Shown: positions 43,998 to 53,765, counted from the stretch's first letter. The stretch is DNA of 64,000 nucleotides from Yersinia enterocolitica subsp. enterocolitica (GCF_901472495.1 NZ_LR590469.1:186001-250000); one strand, 5' to 3'. Program-made: numbers and translations. The notes: generated from the letters alone by a model not told the origin.

Positions 43998-44861
43998 TTG
44001 AATACGGACTTCAACCATTACTATCAGCGGGTTCGCGCTAAACAGAAACGTGAAACGTTGATTTGGTCATTGACGCTGGTCATTATCTATCTTGGTGCGG
44101 GAAGTATTGCTGAGTTTAATTTACATACTGTTTTTATTTCTATTCCGTCTTTTTTTGATTATCTGGTTGAAACTATCCCCGAACTCCATTTGCATAAACT
44201 ATTGGCGGATGGTCATACGGAAGGCTCGCTGGCTTATTGGGGATATCGTCTGCCAATTCAGTTACCGCTAATCTGGGAAACGCTGCAATTGGCTGTGGCG
44301 TCGACAATCTTGTCGGTAATGGTTGCTATTACTCTGGCTTTTTTGGCGGCGAATAATACTCAAAATCCATCCTGGTTGAGATTATCTATCCGGACCTTTG
44401 TCGCCTTTTTACGCACGATGCCAGAATTAGCATGGGCAGTGATGTTTGTCATGGCTTTTGGAATTGGGGCGATTCCCGGTTTTTTGGCGCTGGCCTTACA
44501 CACTATTGGCAGCTTAACCAAGTTGTTTTACGAATCATTGGAAACCGCATCTGATAAACCTGTTCGCGGCCTCGCTGCTTGTGGGGCGGGTAAATTGCAA
44601 CGGATGCGCTTTGCATTTTGGCCACAAGTAAAACCCATATTTCTTTCTTATAGTTTTATGCGGCTGGAAATTAATTTTCGCCAATCGACTATTTTGGGTT
44701 TGGTGGGAGCGGGGGGAATCGGTCAGGAGTTAATGACCTCAATAAAATTGGATCGCTATGATCAGGTGAGTATGACACTACTGCTGATTATTATCGTGGT
44801 TTCGCTGTTGGATTACACATCCGGCAAATTACGCAAGCGAGTTGTGGAAGGGGGTTCATAA
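43998..44861 (+). CDS. phnE: Phosphonate-type ABC transporter permease 1
   Basis: 287 residues, about six transmembrane helices. The EAA-loop region is RGLAACGAGKLQRMRFAFWP, followed by the PhnE-type GLVGAGGIGQELM. It starts TTG or ATG near 43998-44001 with AGGTGG upstream. It overlaps phnE2 by one base. A heterodimeric permease with PhnE2 is likely. Confidence 0.9.
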   Translation: MNTDFNHYYQRVRAKQKRETLIWSLTLVIIYLGAGSIAEFNLHTVFISIPSFFDYLVETIPELHLHKLLADGHTEGSLAYWGYRLPIQLPLIWETLQLAVASTILSVMVAITLAFLAANNTQNPSWLRLSIRTFVAFLRTMPELAWAVMFVMAFGIGAIPGFLALALHTIGSLTKLFYESLETASDKPVRGLAACGAGKLQRMRFAFWPQVKPIFLSYSFMRLEINFRQSTILGLVGAGGIGQELMTSIKLDRYDQVSMTLLLIIIVVSLLDYTSGKLRKRVVEGGS

Positions 44862-45766
44862 TGCTAAATAATAATCTAACCGCAGAGCAGCTCTTTACAC
44901 TGAAGCAACAGTATCCGCAGATTTTCTTACAGCAAACACGCTATATCAGATGGGTTACTATCATTGGGGTAGCTATTTTTTTATATTACCTTTTTTTCTT
45001 TAAAACCTTTGGCATTCCCTGGCTGGCATTTGTAAATGGTAGCCAGCAAATAAGCCGATATTTTTTGCGCATGTTTGTTTGGCATGACTTCGTCAATTGG
45101 CCATTTAGATATTACTTTGGCCAGATTTTTATTACCTTAGCCATTGTATTTGCCGGAACACTCACTGCCACTCTGATTGCTTTACCCCTGTCATTCCTGG
45201 CGGCGCGAAATGTGATGTCGACACCGAGTTTACGCCTTATTTCATTTGTCGTGCGACGTTTCCTGGATATCTTTCGTGGCATTGATATGGCGATTTGGGG
45301 GCTGATTTTTGTGCGCGCAGTGGGTATGGGGCCACTTGCTGGGGTGTTGGCGATTATTATGCAAGATATGGGGTTGCTCGGTAAACTTTATGCAGAAGGA
45401 CATGAAGCGGTAGATAAATCACCTAATCGTGGTTTGACCGCCATGGGAGCCAATGCTTTGCAAAAACAGCGTTTTGGTATTTTCACTCAGTCTTTCCCCA
45501 CTTTTTTAGCGCTAAGCCTCTATCAGATTGAATCCAATACCCGGTCGGCCGCAGTGTTAGGTTTTGTTGGGGCAGGAGGGATCGGCTTAGTTTATGCCGA
45601 GAATATGCGCTTATGGAATTGGGATGTCGTGATGTTTATTACATTAATCATGGTGGTTATTGTCATGATTATGGATAAAGTCTCCGCTACTTTACGAAAG
45701 AAATATATTGTTGGTGAGGAAATCGCACTTTATCAGCCAATCAAAAATATTAAATCTAAAATTTAA
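44861..45766 (+). CDS. phnE: Phosphonate-type ABC transporter permease 2
   Basis: 301 residues, a paralogue of the preceding permease with a longer N-terminal segment. EAA loop NRGLTAMGANALQKQRFGIF and GFVGAGGIGLVYAE are present. The ATG overlaps the phnE1 stop (TAATG). It is the last gene of the phn cluster; no C-P lyase or phosphonatase gene follows, so the ligand is presumably processed elsewhere. Confidence 0.9.
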   Translation: MLNNNLTAEQLFTLKQQYPQIFLQQTRYIRWVTIIGVAIFLYYLFFFKTFGIPWLAFVNGSQQISRYFLRMFVWHDFVNWPFRYYFGQIFITLAIVFAGTLTATLIALPLSFLAARNVMSTPSLRLISFVVRRFLDIFRGIDMAIWGLIFVRAVGMGPLAGVLAIIMQDMGLLGKLYAEGHEAVDKSPNRGLTAMGANALQKQRFGIFTQSFPTFLALSLYQIESNTRSAAVLGFVGAGGIGLVYAENMRLWNWDVVMFITLIMVVIVMIMDKVSATLRKKYIVGEEIALYQPIKNIKSKI

Positions 45767-46018
45767 TATCTATTCTAATAATTAAGGTAAGTGTTTGTTT
45801 ATGCCTTGCCTTAATTTATTTTTTTACTAAAAATAGCTAATTAATAATTATACTTCATGATTTTTTATTTCTGCTGTATTTTTATCATCAATCAGATTTA
45901 CATTGAGAAAATTGGTGTGGATCTATACAATACTGCCCGCTAGACGTTAAAGAAGATTTTTGTTTTTCTTGCGATATTCGCACACGTCTAATCTACATAA
46001 TAGGAATAGGGCAGTAAT

Positions 46019-46489
46019 ATGATCAACAACGATGTGCTCCGTAGTGTTCGCTATATGCTTAACGTAAACGATACCAAGATAACTGAAATCATTAAGCTGG
46101 CTGACTTTGAAGTGGACAATGCGGATGTCGTTAATTTTCTTAAAAAAGAAGATGAAGCCGGTTATCAGGATTGCCCTGATCTGGTGATGGCACATTTCCT
46201 CAATGGCCTGATTTTCTTTAGGCGCGGTAAAGATGACAAGTTCCCGGCACCTGCGGTAGAGCCAGTTATCACTAACAATATCGTGCTAAAAAAACTGCGT
46301 GTGGCGTTTGAATTGAAAGACACCGATATGCATGATGTGTTCAACGCCGTCGAGTTTCCAGTATCCAAACCTGAGTTAAATGCTTTGTTCCGTAAAGAAG
46401 GCAGCAAAAATTTCCGTCCATGTGGTGATCAGGTATTGCGCTATTTCCTTAAGGGTTTGACATTACGTATACGTGGTCCTAAAAAATAG
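46019..46489 (+). CDS. yehS: DUF1456 family protein YehS
   Basis: 156 residues, made of two similar halves each with an N-x2-LR-x2-R/K-x4 pattern (NNDVLRSVRYMLNVNDTKI and NNIVLKKLRVAFELKDTDM) and a conserved DF..LKGL tail (RYFLKGLTLRIRG). It matches E. coli YehS (DUF1456). The tandem arrangement suggests an internal duplication; the family function is unknown. Single gene. Confidence 0.9.
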   Translation: MINNDVLRSVRYMLNVNDTKITEIIKLADFEVDNADVVNFLKKEDEAGYQDCPDLVMAHFLNGLIFFRRGKDDKFPAPAVEPVITNNIVLKKLRVAFELKDTDMHDVFNAVEFPVSKPELNALFRKEGSKNFRPCGDQVLRYFLKGLTLRIRGPKK

Positions 46490-46674
46490 AAATAATCATG
46501 TCGATATAAAATCGGATGTTGATTGCCAGTAAAAGAGCAGGAGTAGCAATTTGCTATTCCTGTTTTTCGTTAATTAGCGAGATAACCTCACTCTATTTTT
46601 AAATTAGCCCATCTCAGTTAGTCTTTTCTTTATATATCTCCCCTTTCAGTGTTGCACTATATGTGCTCGTTTGT

Positions 46675-46691
46675 TGCGCAATAATGGTGCA
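46675..46691. promoter_or_regulatory. NtrC-like enhancer site upstream of urtA
   Basis: TGCGCAATAATGGTGCA fits the 17-bp NtrC dyad TGCACY-N5-GGTGCA with one clear mismatch. It lies 75 bp upstream of the sigma-54 promoter, a normal enhancer distance. A second related dyad, GCAC-N5-GTGC at 46654-46666, has a 2-bp shorter spacer. Confidence 0.6.
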
Positions 46692-46765
46692 GATAATTAG
46701 GCTGTATATCAGGCTATTTGGTCGAAATATTTATAATGTTAAATTAAATCATCAAGATATAAAAC

Positions 46766-46780
46766 TGGCACGGCGATTGC
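46766..46780 (+). promoter_or_regulatory. Sigma-54 promoter of the urt operon
   Basis: TGGCACGGCGATTGC is a full match to the -24/-12 consensus TGGCACG-N4-TTGC, with GG and GC separated by 10 bp. It lies 53 bp before the urtA ATG. Together with the upstream NtrC-like site it indicates nitrogen-limitation control. Confidence 0.88.
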
Positions 46781-46832
46781 GCAGAGTCATTCAATCTTGT
46801 GTGTTTTTACTCAACGACCAGAGGTTAACGCT

Positions 46833-48101
46833 ATGCAACATCGTAACTTAATTAAGGTTTTTGCGCTTTCAGCTTCGGTTGTCAGTCTGGGGGTGGCTTT
46901 TGGCACACTGGCCGCTGATACTATTAAAGTGGGTATTTTGCACTCGTTGTCTGGCACGATGGCTATTTCTGAGACTCCCCTGAAAGATATGGCGTTAATG
47001 AGTATTGATGATATCAATGCGCACGGTGGAGTATTAGGTAAACAACTTGAGCCGGTTATTGTTGACCCAGCATCTAACTGGCCGTTATTTGCCGAAAAAG
47101 CACGGCAATTATTAACACAAGATAAAGTCGCTGTTGTTTTCGGTGCCTGGACTTCGGTCTCTCGTAAATCAGTTTTGCCGGTATTTGAAGAGCTTAATGG
47201 TTTATTGTTTTACCCGGTACAGTATGAAGGTGAGGAGATGTCACCGAATGTTTTCTACACCGGCGCGGCACCAAATCAGCAAGCTATCCCCGCAGTGGAA
47301 TATTTATTGAGTGAAGATGGTGGTGCGGCGAAGCGCTTTATTCTGTTAGGTACTGATTATGTTTATCCGCGAACAACCAATAAAATTTTACGGGCGTTCC
47401 TGCACAGTAAAGGTATTCAGGATAAAGATATCGAGGAGGTTTATACCCCGTTCGGCTATAGCGATTACCAAACGATCGTGAGTAATATTAAAAAGTTCTC
47501 AGCCGATGGCAAAACTGCAGTTATCTCCACCATCAATGGTGATTCGAATGTTCCTTTCTACAAAGAATTAGCCAATCAGGGCATTAAAGCCACTGATGTG
47601 CCAGTCATTGCTTTTTCTGTGGGTGAAGAAGAACTTCGCGGTATTGATACTAAACCATTAGTGGGCAATCTCGCGGCGTGGAATTACTTCCAATCAGTCG
47701 ATAATCCAACTAATAAAAAGTTTGTTGAGCAATGGAAAGCTTATGCCAAAGCTCACAAGTTGCCGAATGCTGATACCGCTGTGACCAATGACCCGATGGA
47801 AGCAACCTGGGTTGGCATGCATATGTGGGCGCAGGCGGTGGAGAAAGCCAAATCAACTGATGTGGATAAAGTGCGCGCCGCAATGGCTGGGCAAACCTAT
47901 CCGGCACCCTCCGGCTTTACCTTAACCATGGATAAGACAAATCACCATTTACATAAACCCGTGATGATTGGCGAAATCGAAGCTGATGGGCAGTTCAATG
48001 TGGTGTGGCAGACGGATGCCCCGATTCGCGCTCAGCCGTGGAGCCCATTTATCGCCGGAAATGACAAAAAACCGGACCATCCAGTGAAAACTACCCAGTA
48101 G
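46833..48101 (+). CDS. urtA: Urea ABC transporter, substrate-binding protein
   Basis: 422 residues with a signal peptide ending GTLA|ADTIKVG (about residue 27). UrtA/FmdD-type signature ILHSLSGTMAISETPLKD, DPASNWPLFAEKAR, VFGAWTSVSRKSVLPVFE, LFYPVQYEGEE and GTDYVYPRTTNKI. It binds urea or a short-chain amide in the periplasm. Start 46833 follows GAGG. First gene of urtABCDE, downstream of the sigma-54 promoter. Confidence 0.93.
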   Translation: MQHRNLIKVFALSASVVSLGVAFGTLAADTIKVGILHSLSGTMAISETPLKDMALMSIDDINAHGGVLGKQLEPVIVDPASNWPLFAEKARQLLTQDKVAVVFGAWTSVSRKSVLPVFEELNGLLFYPVQYEGEEMSPNVFYTGAAPNQQAIPAVEYLLSEDGGAAKRFILLGTDYVYPRTTNKILRAFLHSKGIQDKDIEEVYTPFGYSDYQTIVSNIKKFSADGKTAVISTINGDSNVPFYKELANQGIKATDVPVIAFSVGEEELRGIDTKPLVGNLAAWNYFQSVDNPTNKKFVEQWKAYAKAHKLPNADTAVTNDPMEATWVGMHMWAQAVEKAKSTDVDKVRAAMAGQTYPAPSGFTLTMDKTNHHLHKPVMIGEIEADGQFNVVWQTDAPIRAQPWSPFIAGNDKKPDHPVKTTQ

Positions 48102-48176
48102 CGCCGACTCTCCGGAGTCAGTCAAATGTTGCTGCCTCCGGCTCTTTTTTGGCACATATCCGTGATGAGTGGGCTT

Positions 48177-49778
48177 ATGAAATCGTTAATTCCTGTTTGG
48201 AGTAGAACGGCCAATGATTTGCTTAGGGCTATGCTGTGCCTGCTATTAGGCATGTCGACATTTGCGATGGCAGGGCCAGCTCATGATTTTGCTGTGGCTA
48301 ATCGTTCGCAACAGATCACGATGTTGCAGCAATGGGCGACAGAACCGGATGCGAGTCGTTTAGCATTATTACAAGCGCTTAAACAAGAAACGTTAGTGAT
48401 AGACAGTGCTGGGCAGGTTTTTGTCCAGAATCATCAGGTTTTCACCCCTTTGGAGGGGCTGTTACAACCCACTGACGTACCGAAGAAAATATGGCTCAAC
48501 AACCGGTTACGTATTTTAATTGCTAATGCTTTGGCGGCTCAACGGCTGGTCAGTGACGATGTATCTGTGCGTTTAAATGCGGCACAGGAATTACAGCAGC
48601 AGGCGCAAAGTGATCAACTGCCGCTACTTAATCAGCGTTTGAAATTAGAAACTGACAGCAAAGTCAAAGAAGCGCTGAACATTGCGCTGGCAAATTTACA
48701 ACTGACCGACAGCAACCCGCAAATACGGTTAAACGCCGTACAACTGTTAGGGCAATCGGGCTCACCGCAGACTCAATCACGGCTGCAAAACTTAACTGAT
48801 GCCAAGGTTGAGCCTGATGCACAGGTACGTGCGGCGGCGGCCAGTAGTTTAAAGCAGGTGCAAAACCGATTGATGGTGGGAGATGTGATCGGGCAGGTAT
48901 TTAGCGGGCTGTCGCTGGGATCTATCTTACTGTTGGCCGCGCTGGGATTAGCCATCACTTATGGGTTACTGGGCGTTATCAATATGGCTCATGGCGAGAT
49001 GTTGATGCTGGGAGCCTACTCCGCCTATTTAGTGCAATCCCTGTTTCAACAACTTGCTCCACATTGGCTGGCACTCTATCCATTGGTCGCTTTACCGGTT
49101 GCTTTCTTTATTACCGCTGGAATTGGTATGGCTTTAGAGCGAACCGTGATTCGACATCTGTACGGCCGCCCACTAGAAACCCTACTAGCAACTTGGGGGA
49201 TCAGCTTGATGCTTATTCAGGGGGTACGGATGATTTTTGGCGCGCAAAATTTGGAAGTGGCTAACCCTGCCTGGTTATCGGGTGGCGTGCAACTTTTACC
49301 TAATCTGGTTCTACCGTGGAATCGGATTGCCGTTATTGCTTTCGTTGTGATTGTTTTGCTACTCACTTGGTTATTGCTGAATAAAACTCGCCTTGGATTG
49401 CAGGTGCGAGCAGTGACACAAAACCGTGCAATGGCCGCGTGTTGCGGGGTAGCAACTGGGAAAGTCGATATGTTGGCTTTTGGGTTAGGGTCTGGTATTG
49501 CCGGCTTAGGGGGCGTTGCGCTATCGCAGCTTGGAAATGTCGGCCCGGAATTAGGGCAGGGTTATATTATCGACTCTTTCCTGGTGGTGGTGCTTGGCGG
49601 GGTCGGGCAATTAGCGGGTAGTGTTATGGCGGCTTTGGGGCTGGGCATGCTAAATAAAATTCTGGAACCGCAGATTGGTGCAGTGCTGGGCAAGATATTG
49701 ATTTTAGTGCTGATCATTTTGTTTATTCAAAAACGACCGCAAGGTCTGTTTGCCCTCAAGGGCAGGGTGAGTGACTAA
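48177..49778 (+). CDS. urtB: Urea ABC transporter permease UrtB
   Basis: About 533 residues. After a signal-like N-terminus (LLRAMLCLLLGMSTFAMAGPA) comes a soluble region (about 45-240) of helical, HEAT-like repeats (SVRLNAAQELQQQA, QIRLNAVQLLGQSG). A LivH-type permease domain with eight or so helices follows (GLAITYGLLGVINMAHGEMLM). This fused layout is normal for UrtB. ATG codons at 48126 and 48165 are also possible; 48177 has AGTGGG upstream. Its stop overlaps the urtC start. Confidence 0.9.
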   Translation: MKSLIPVWSRTANDLLRAMLCLLLGMSTFAMAGPAHDFAVANRSQQITMLQQWATEPDASRLALLQALKQETLVIDSAGQVFVQNHQVFTPLEGLLQPTDVPKKIWLNNRLRILIANALAAQRLVSDDVSVRLNAAQELQQQAQSDQLPLLNQRLKLETDSKVKEALNIALANLQLTDSNPQIRLNAVQLLGQSGSPQTQSRLQNLTDAKVEPDAQVRAAAASSLKQVQNRLMVGDVIGQVFSGLSLGSILLLAALGLAITYGLLGVINMAHGEMLMLGAYSAYLVQSLFQQLAPHWLALYPLVALPVAFFITAGIGMALERTVIRHLYGRPLETLLATWGISLMLIQGVRMIFGAQNLEVANPAWLSGGVQLLPNLVLPWNRIAVIAFVVIVLLLTWLLLNKTRLGLQVRAVTQNRAMAACCGVATGKVDMLAFGLGSGIAGLGGVALSQLGNVGPELGQGYIIDSFLVVVLGGVGQLAGSVMAALGLGMLNKILEPQIGAVLGKILILVLIILFIQKRPQGLFALKGRVSD

Positions 49779-50854
49779 TGAATCAACCTTTGGCGATAAC
49801 CTTGGCGAAGAAAGCCCCAACCCTTAGTTTGTCATTAGCAGGTATAGTCACTATTTTACTGATTATTCTTCCTTTTTTGGCATTATTGCCTGCGGATAAC
49901 CCACTGGCTATCTCGACATATACCTTAACCGTTGTTGGTAAGATTCTGTGTTATGCAGTGGTTGCCATTGCATTAGATCTGGTGTGGGGCTATGCCGGAT
50001 TATTATCTCTCGGTCATGGCTTATTCTTTGCCCTAGGGGGATATGCCATGGGAATGTACCTGATGCGGCAAGCTGCTGGTGATGGTTTGCCCGCTTTCAT
50101 GTCTTTTCTCTCATGGTCTGAATTGCCGTGGTTTTGGCGTGGTAGCCAATATTTTATTTGGGCGTTGTGCTTGATTGTAGTGGTGCCCGGTTTATTGGCT
50201 TTTATTTTTGGTTACTTTGCCTTTCGCTCCAAAATAAAAGGTGTCTACTTTTCCATTATGACTCAGGCATTAACCTACGCCGGCATGCTGCTATTTTTCC
50301 GCAATGAAACCGGTTTTGGTGGCAATAACGGTTTCACCGGTTTTACAACTATGTTGGGTTTTTCAGTATCAGCAACCTCCACACGTATTGCCTTATTTCT
50401 GGCAACACTCGCACTGCTTATTGCCAGTTTGGCTCTCGGGTTTGCCGTGGCGCGCACCAAATTTGGCCGGATACTGACTGCGGTGCGCGATGCTGAAAAC
50501 CGCCTGACATTCTGTGGCTATGATCCTAAAGGTTTCAAGCTGTTTATCTGGACATTATCAGCCGTGTTGTGTGCTTTGGCGGGTGCGCTATATGTGCCGC
50601 AGGTTGGTATTATCAATCCCAGTGAAATGTCACCCACTAACTCCATTGAAGCTGCAATTTGGGTTGCGTTAGGTGGGCGCGGCACTTTGATTGGACCGGT
50701 ACTGGGGGCTGGCATTGTTAATGGTGCAAAAAGCTGGTTCACCATGGCAATGCCCGAATACTGGCAATTCTTCCTCGGTTTGATCTTTATTTTAGTGACT
50801 TTGTTCTTACCTAAAGGGGTTATTGGCTTGCTGAGACGGGGAAAAGACAAATGA
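49778..50854 (+). CDS. urtC: Urea ABC transporter permease UrtC
   Basis: 358 residues, LivM-type permease with about nine helices. Motifs GYAGLLSLGHGLFFALGGYAMG, FAVARTKFGRILTAVRDAENR and WVALGGRGTLIGPVLGAG (shown in part) are characteristic of UrtC. It overlaps urtB by one base and urtD by 4 bp, supporting co-translation. Confidence 0.93.
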   Translation: MNQPLAITLAKKAPTLSLSLAGIVTILLIILPFLALLPADNPLAISTYTLTVVGKILCYAVVAIALDLVWGYAGLLSLGHGLFFALGGYAMGMYLMRQAAGDGLPAFMSFLSWSELPWFWRGSQYFIWALCLIVVVPGLLAFIFGYFAFRSKIKGVYFSIMTQALTYAGMLLFFRNETGFGGNNGFTGFTTMLGFSVSATSTRIALFLATLALLIASLALGFAVARTKFGRILTAVRDAENRLTFCGYDPKGFKLFIWTLSAVLCALAGALYVPQVGIINPSEMSPTNSIEAAIWVALGGRGTLIGPVLGAGIVNGAKSWFTMAMPEYWQFFLGLIFILVTLFLPKGVIGLLRRGKDK

Positions 50855-51687
50855 GTCGATTTCAAATTACAGAACAACTGATTTACCCTGAAATTATTGC
50901 TCAGGAGCCAGGTGCGATACAGCATGCAGCGGATAAGTATCGTCAACAGCGAGATCCGGTACTGACTCTGGAAAATATCAACGTCAGTTTTGATGGTTTT
51001 CAGGTGTTGAGGAACCTTTCGCTGCAAATAGGCGTCGGTGAACTGCGTTGTATTATCGGCCCAAACGGCGCAGGCAAAACAACACTGATGGATGTCATTA
51101 CCGGTAAAACTCGCCCACAGAGTGGCAAGATGATGTACGACCAACACCATGACCTCTCTGTTATGAATACAATTGAAATTGCTCAGGCAGGTATTGGGCG
51201 AAAATTCCAAAAACCGACAGTATTTGAAGCGTTGAGCGTGTTCGAAAATCTTGAACTGGCCCAAAAAAGTGCCAAAACTGTTTGGGCCAGTTTGCGCGCT
51301 AAGTTAAACAGTGAACAGCGGGATCAAATTGATGAAACGTTAACTATGCTGCGCCTAAATAATATGCGCCAGCGGCCTGCAGGTTTGTTATCTCATGGGC
51401 AGAAACAGTTTCTTGAAATCGGGATGTTATTAGTACAAGACCCACATTTGCTGTTGTTGGATGAGCCAGCCGCTGGGATGACGGATGCAGAAACGGCTTA
51501 TACCGCCGAGCTGTTTAACCAATTGGCTGGGAAGCATTCATTGATGGTGGTGGAGCACGATATGGGGTTTGTGGAGACCATTGCCGACCATGTCACCGTA
51601 TTACATCAGGGGCAAGTGTTAGCTGAGGGAACACTGGCTGAGGTGCAGACAAATGAGCAGGTGATAGAGGTGTATTTAGGGCGCTGA
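50851..51687 (+). CDS. urtD: Urea ABC transporter ATPase UrtD
   Basis: 278 residues, LivG-type ATPase. An N-terminal tail of about 40 residues precedes the domain; Walker A GPNGAGKTT, Q-loop IGRKFQKPTVFE, signature LSHGQKQFLEIGMLL, Walker B LLLLDEPAAGM and H-loop VVEHDM follow. The LSHGQ signature is the usual UrtD variant. It is 127 bp before urtE, the only sizeable gap in the operon. Confidence 0.92.
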   Translation: MSRFQITEQLIYPEIIAQEPGAIQHAADKYRQQRDPVLTLENINVSFDGFQVLRNLSLQIGVGELRCIIGPNGAGKTTLMDVITGKTRPQSGKMMYDQHHDLSVMNTIEIAQAGIGRKFQKPTVFEALSVFENLELAQKSAKTVWASLRAKLNSEQRDQIDETLTMLRLNNMRQRPAGLLSHGQKQFLEIGMLLVQDPHLLLLDEPAAGMTDAETAYTAELFNQLAGKHSLMVVEHDMGFVETIADHVTVLHQGQVLAEGTLAEVQTNEQVIEVYLGR

Positions 51688-51814
51688 ACCGCTCTGACTC
51701 TGCGTTGCCTCCCCTCATTTGGGTTGACTAAACTTCGGGGGATCGCGCCTTGATTCACAGCGGTTGCGCCGCTTTCTTTTCATATCGCGTTATCTGGGTA
51801 TTTAAGGGCAAAAT

Positions 51815-52513
51815 ATGCTGCAAGTGAATGAACTTGATCAATATTATGGTGGAAGCCATATCTTGCGCGGCTTGTCATTCGAGGCAGCCATAGGTGAGGT
51901 AACTTGCTTATTGGGCCGTAATGGTGTGGGTAAAACAACATTACTGAAATGCCTGATGGGGCTAGTACCAGTCAAGAACGGTACCATTAGTTGGGAGGGG
52001 AAAGATATTAGCCATCAATCACCCCATCAGCGAGTTAAAGGGGGGATTGCCTATGTGCCACAAGGGCGGGAAATTTTCCCCCGATTAACAGTAGAAGAGA
52101 ACATTCTGTTAGGTCTTTCCCGCTTTTCCGGTTCACAAAGTCAGGTCGTACCAGAACATATTTATCAACTCTTCCCTGTTTTGCAGGAAATGAAACATCG
52201 CCGCGGCGGTGATTTATCGGGCGGGCAGCGACAACAACTGGCTATTGGGCGGGCGCTGGCTTGTCAACCTCGTTTGCTCATTCTTGATGAACCCACAGAA
52301 GGCATTCAGCCCTCGGTTATTAAGGAAATCGGTTTAGTTATCAAGACACTGGCAGCCCAAGGGGATATGGCTATTTTGCTGGTTGAGCAATTTTATGATT
52401 TTGCCGCAGAGCTGGCGGATAGCTATCTGGTGATGTCCCGCGGCAAAATTGTCCAGCGAGGTCACGGTACCGATATGGAGCTTGAGGGTGTCCGTAGCCT
52501 GGTCGCAATTTGA
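51815..52513 (+). CDS. urtE: Urea ABC transporter ATPase UrtE
   Basis: 232 residues, LivF-type ATPase. Walker A GRNGVGKTT (34-42), Q-loop YVPQGREIFPRL, canonical signature LSGGQRQQLAIGRAL from residue 134, Walker B LLILDEPTEGIQPS. Completes the UrtDE ATPase pair. A diverged paralogue lies at 16245-16952. The ATG has an AAGGG site. It is convergent with sseA, 6 bp away. Confidence 0.93.
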   Translation: MLQVNELDQYYGGSHILRGLSFEAAIGEVTCLLGRNGVGKTTLLKCLMGLVPVKNGTISWEGKDISHQSPHQRVKGGIAYVPQGREIFPRLTVEENILLGLSRFSGSQSQVVPEHIYQLFPVLQEMKHRRGGDLSGGQRQQLAIGRALACQPRLLILDEPTEGIQPSVIKEIGLVIKTLAAQGDMAILLVEQFYDFAAELADSYLVMSRGKIVQRGHGTDMELEGVRSLVAI

Positions 52514-52519
52514 GTTATT

Positions 52520-53374
52520 TTATGACAGCTTAGTGCTATCGATTGGGAGCGAATCAGAAGCACCCCATTCAGCCCAAGAACCGTCATACAGTGCTATAGA
52601 CGGTGCATTGACAGCAGCTAATCCCAGAGCAACCACTGCAGCTGTAACACCTGAGCCACAACTGGTAATAATGGGTTTGGTTAAATCCACCCCTTGGGTG
52701 GCAAAAATAGCTTCCAGTGCTTGTGGTGATTTCAGGTTACCATTTTCAACCATACTCCCCCAAGGCACATTAATACTGCCGGGGATGCGACCAAGACGTA
52801 ATCCAGGACGAGGTTCTGGTTCCAGAGCTTTAAATCTGGCTGCTGGACGAGCATCTAAAATCTGTATTTCATTGTTTCCCAGTGCGGCTAAAACCTCATG
52901 AACATTTTTGACAGCAGCATCATTGAATGTTGCGTTGAAGGTTTGAGGTGTTGGGAATGTTGGGCCGCTTTCTAATGCCAAACCTGCCTGTTGCCATCCA
53001 CTAAAACCACCGGCCAGTATATATACGTTTTTGGCGCCGAAGATACGGAGTGTCCACCAAACCCGTGGTGCTGAAAATAGGTTGCCATCATCATAAATGA
53101 CTAAGGTATGTTGCTCACTAATCCCTAATTGGCCGACCATCTCACTGAATACTTGTGGAGATGGCAACATATGAGGCAAATCGGTGCTGCTATCTGCAAT
53201 TGCATCAATATCAAAGTAAACAGCTCCGGGGATATGCCCTTGCTCAAACTCGGCCTGAATATTTCTTTTGGGGATTAATCCTGGCGGTGACATTCTGGCA
53301 TCCAGAATAACGATGTTGGTATCATCAATATGTTCTGCCAGCCATTGTGGTGTAACCAAAAAAGATGAGTTCAT
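52520..53374 (-). CDS. sseA: 3-mercaptopyruvate sulfurtransferase
   Basis: 284 residues with two rhodanese domains; the C-terminal one carries the active-site loop CGSGVT (C239-T244), which marks mercaptopyruvate sulfurtransferase rather than thiosulfate sulfurtransferase. The N-terminal domain has the structural motifs VILDARMSPP and GHIPGAVYFDID. It transfers sulfur from 3-mercaptopyruvate to thiophilic acceptors. Single gene, convergent with urtE. Confidence 0.94.
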   Translation of the reverse strand: MNSSFLVTPQWLAEHIDDTNIVILDARMSPPGLIPKRNIQAEFEQGHIPGAVYFDIDAIADSSTDLPHMLPSPQVFSEMVGQLGISEQHTLVIYDDGNLFSAPRVWWTLRIFGAKNVYILAGGFSGWQQAGLALESGPTFPTPQTFNATFNDAAVKNVHEVLAALGNNEIQILDARPAARFKALEPEPRPGLRLGRIPGSINVPWGSMVENGNLKSPQALEAIFATQGVDLTKPIITSCGSGVTAAVVALGLAAVNAPSIALYDGSWAEWGASDSLPIDSTKLS

Positions 53375-53765
53375 AGCAAGTTACCTGTCGAAATTATAAA
53401 GAAGCAGCTTAGTTGAGTGCTTTATCGTGGTGTTCACTATATAACGAAATCACCGCATTGAAACCCAGAGTTGTCAGCAATGCATATTGCCCCGCAAAAT
53501 TTAAATTTATAGTTTCATTTGTTTCATAAAAAGAATAAATAATTCATTTGTTGGTTTTTTATGATTTCTTTTTGTGAGCTAAGAGGCTTGGTTTACTACT
53601 TGTTAATGCAAAATTTCATCGGACTGGGAAGATTAAATGAGTTGCTTCGCAAAAAAGGTTTTTCATTCCTATTTAGTCTTGAATGTGAAATTTTAATTTC
53701 GTATAACCGTTGACAAGTAGCGGCTCCTCATGGGGCCTAAATCCTAAACACGCGAGGGGAATAGA
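53375..53765. other. Divergent spacer between sseA and the oxidoreductase gene
   Basis: 391 bp, strongly AT-rich. A TTGACA at 53711-53716 could be a -35 box for the oxidoreductase but no matching -10 at 17 bp stands out. I see no repeat, RNA or small gene. Confidence 0.4.

Noticed and set aside
46653..46667. TGCACTATATGTGCT as a second NtrC site
   Set aside because: The spacer between GCAC and GTGC is 5 rather than 7 bp, placing the half-sites out of register; kept only as a remark.
50518..51264. 248-codon open frame antisense to urtC and urtD
   Set aside because: Both sense genes are certain; the antisense product shows no domain or signal and no promoter-like context.
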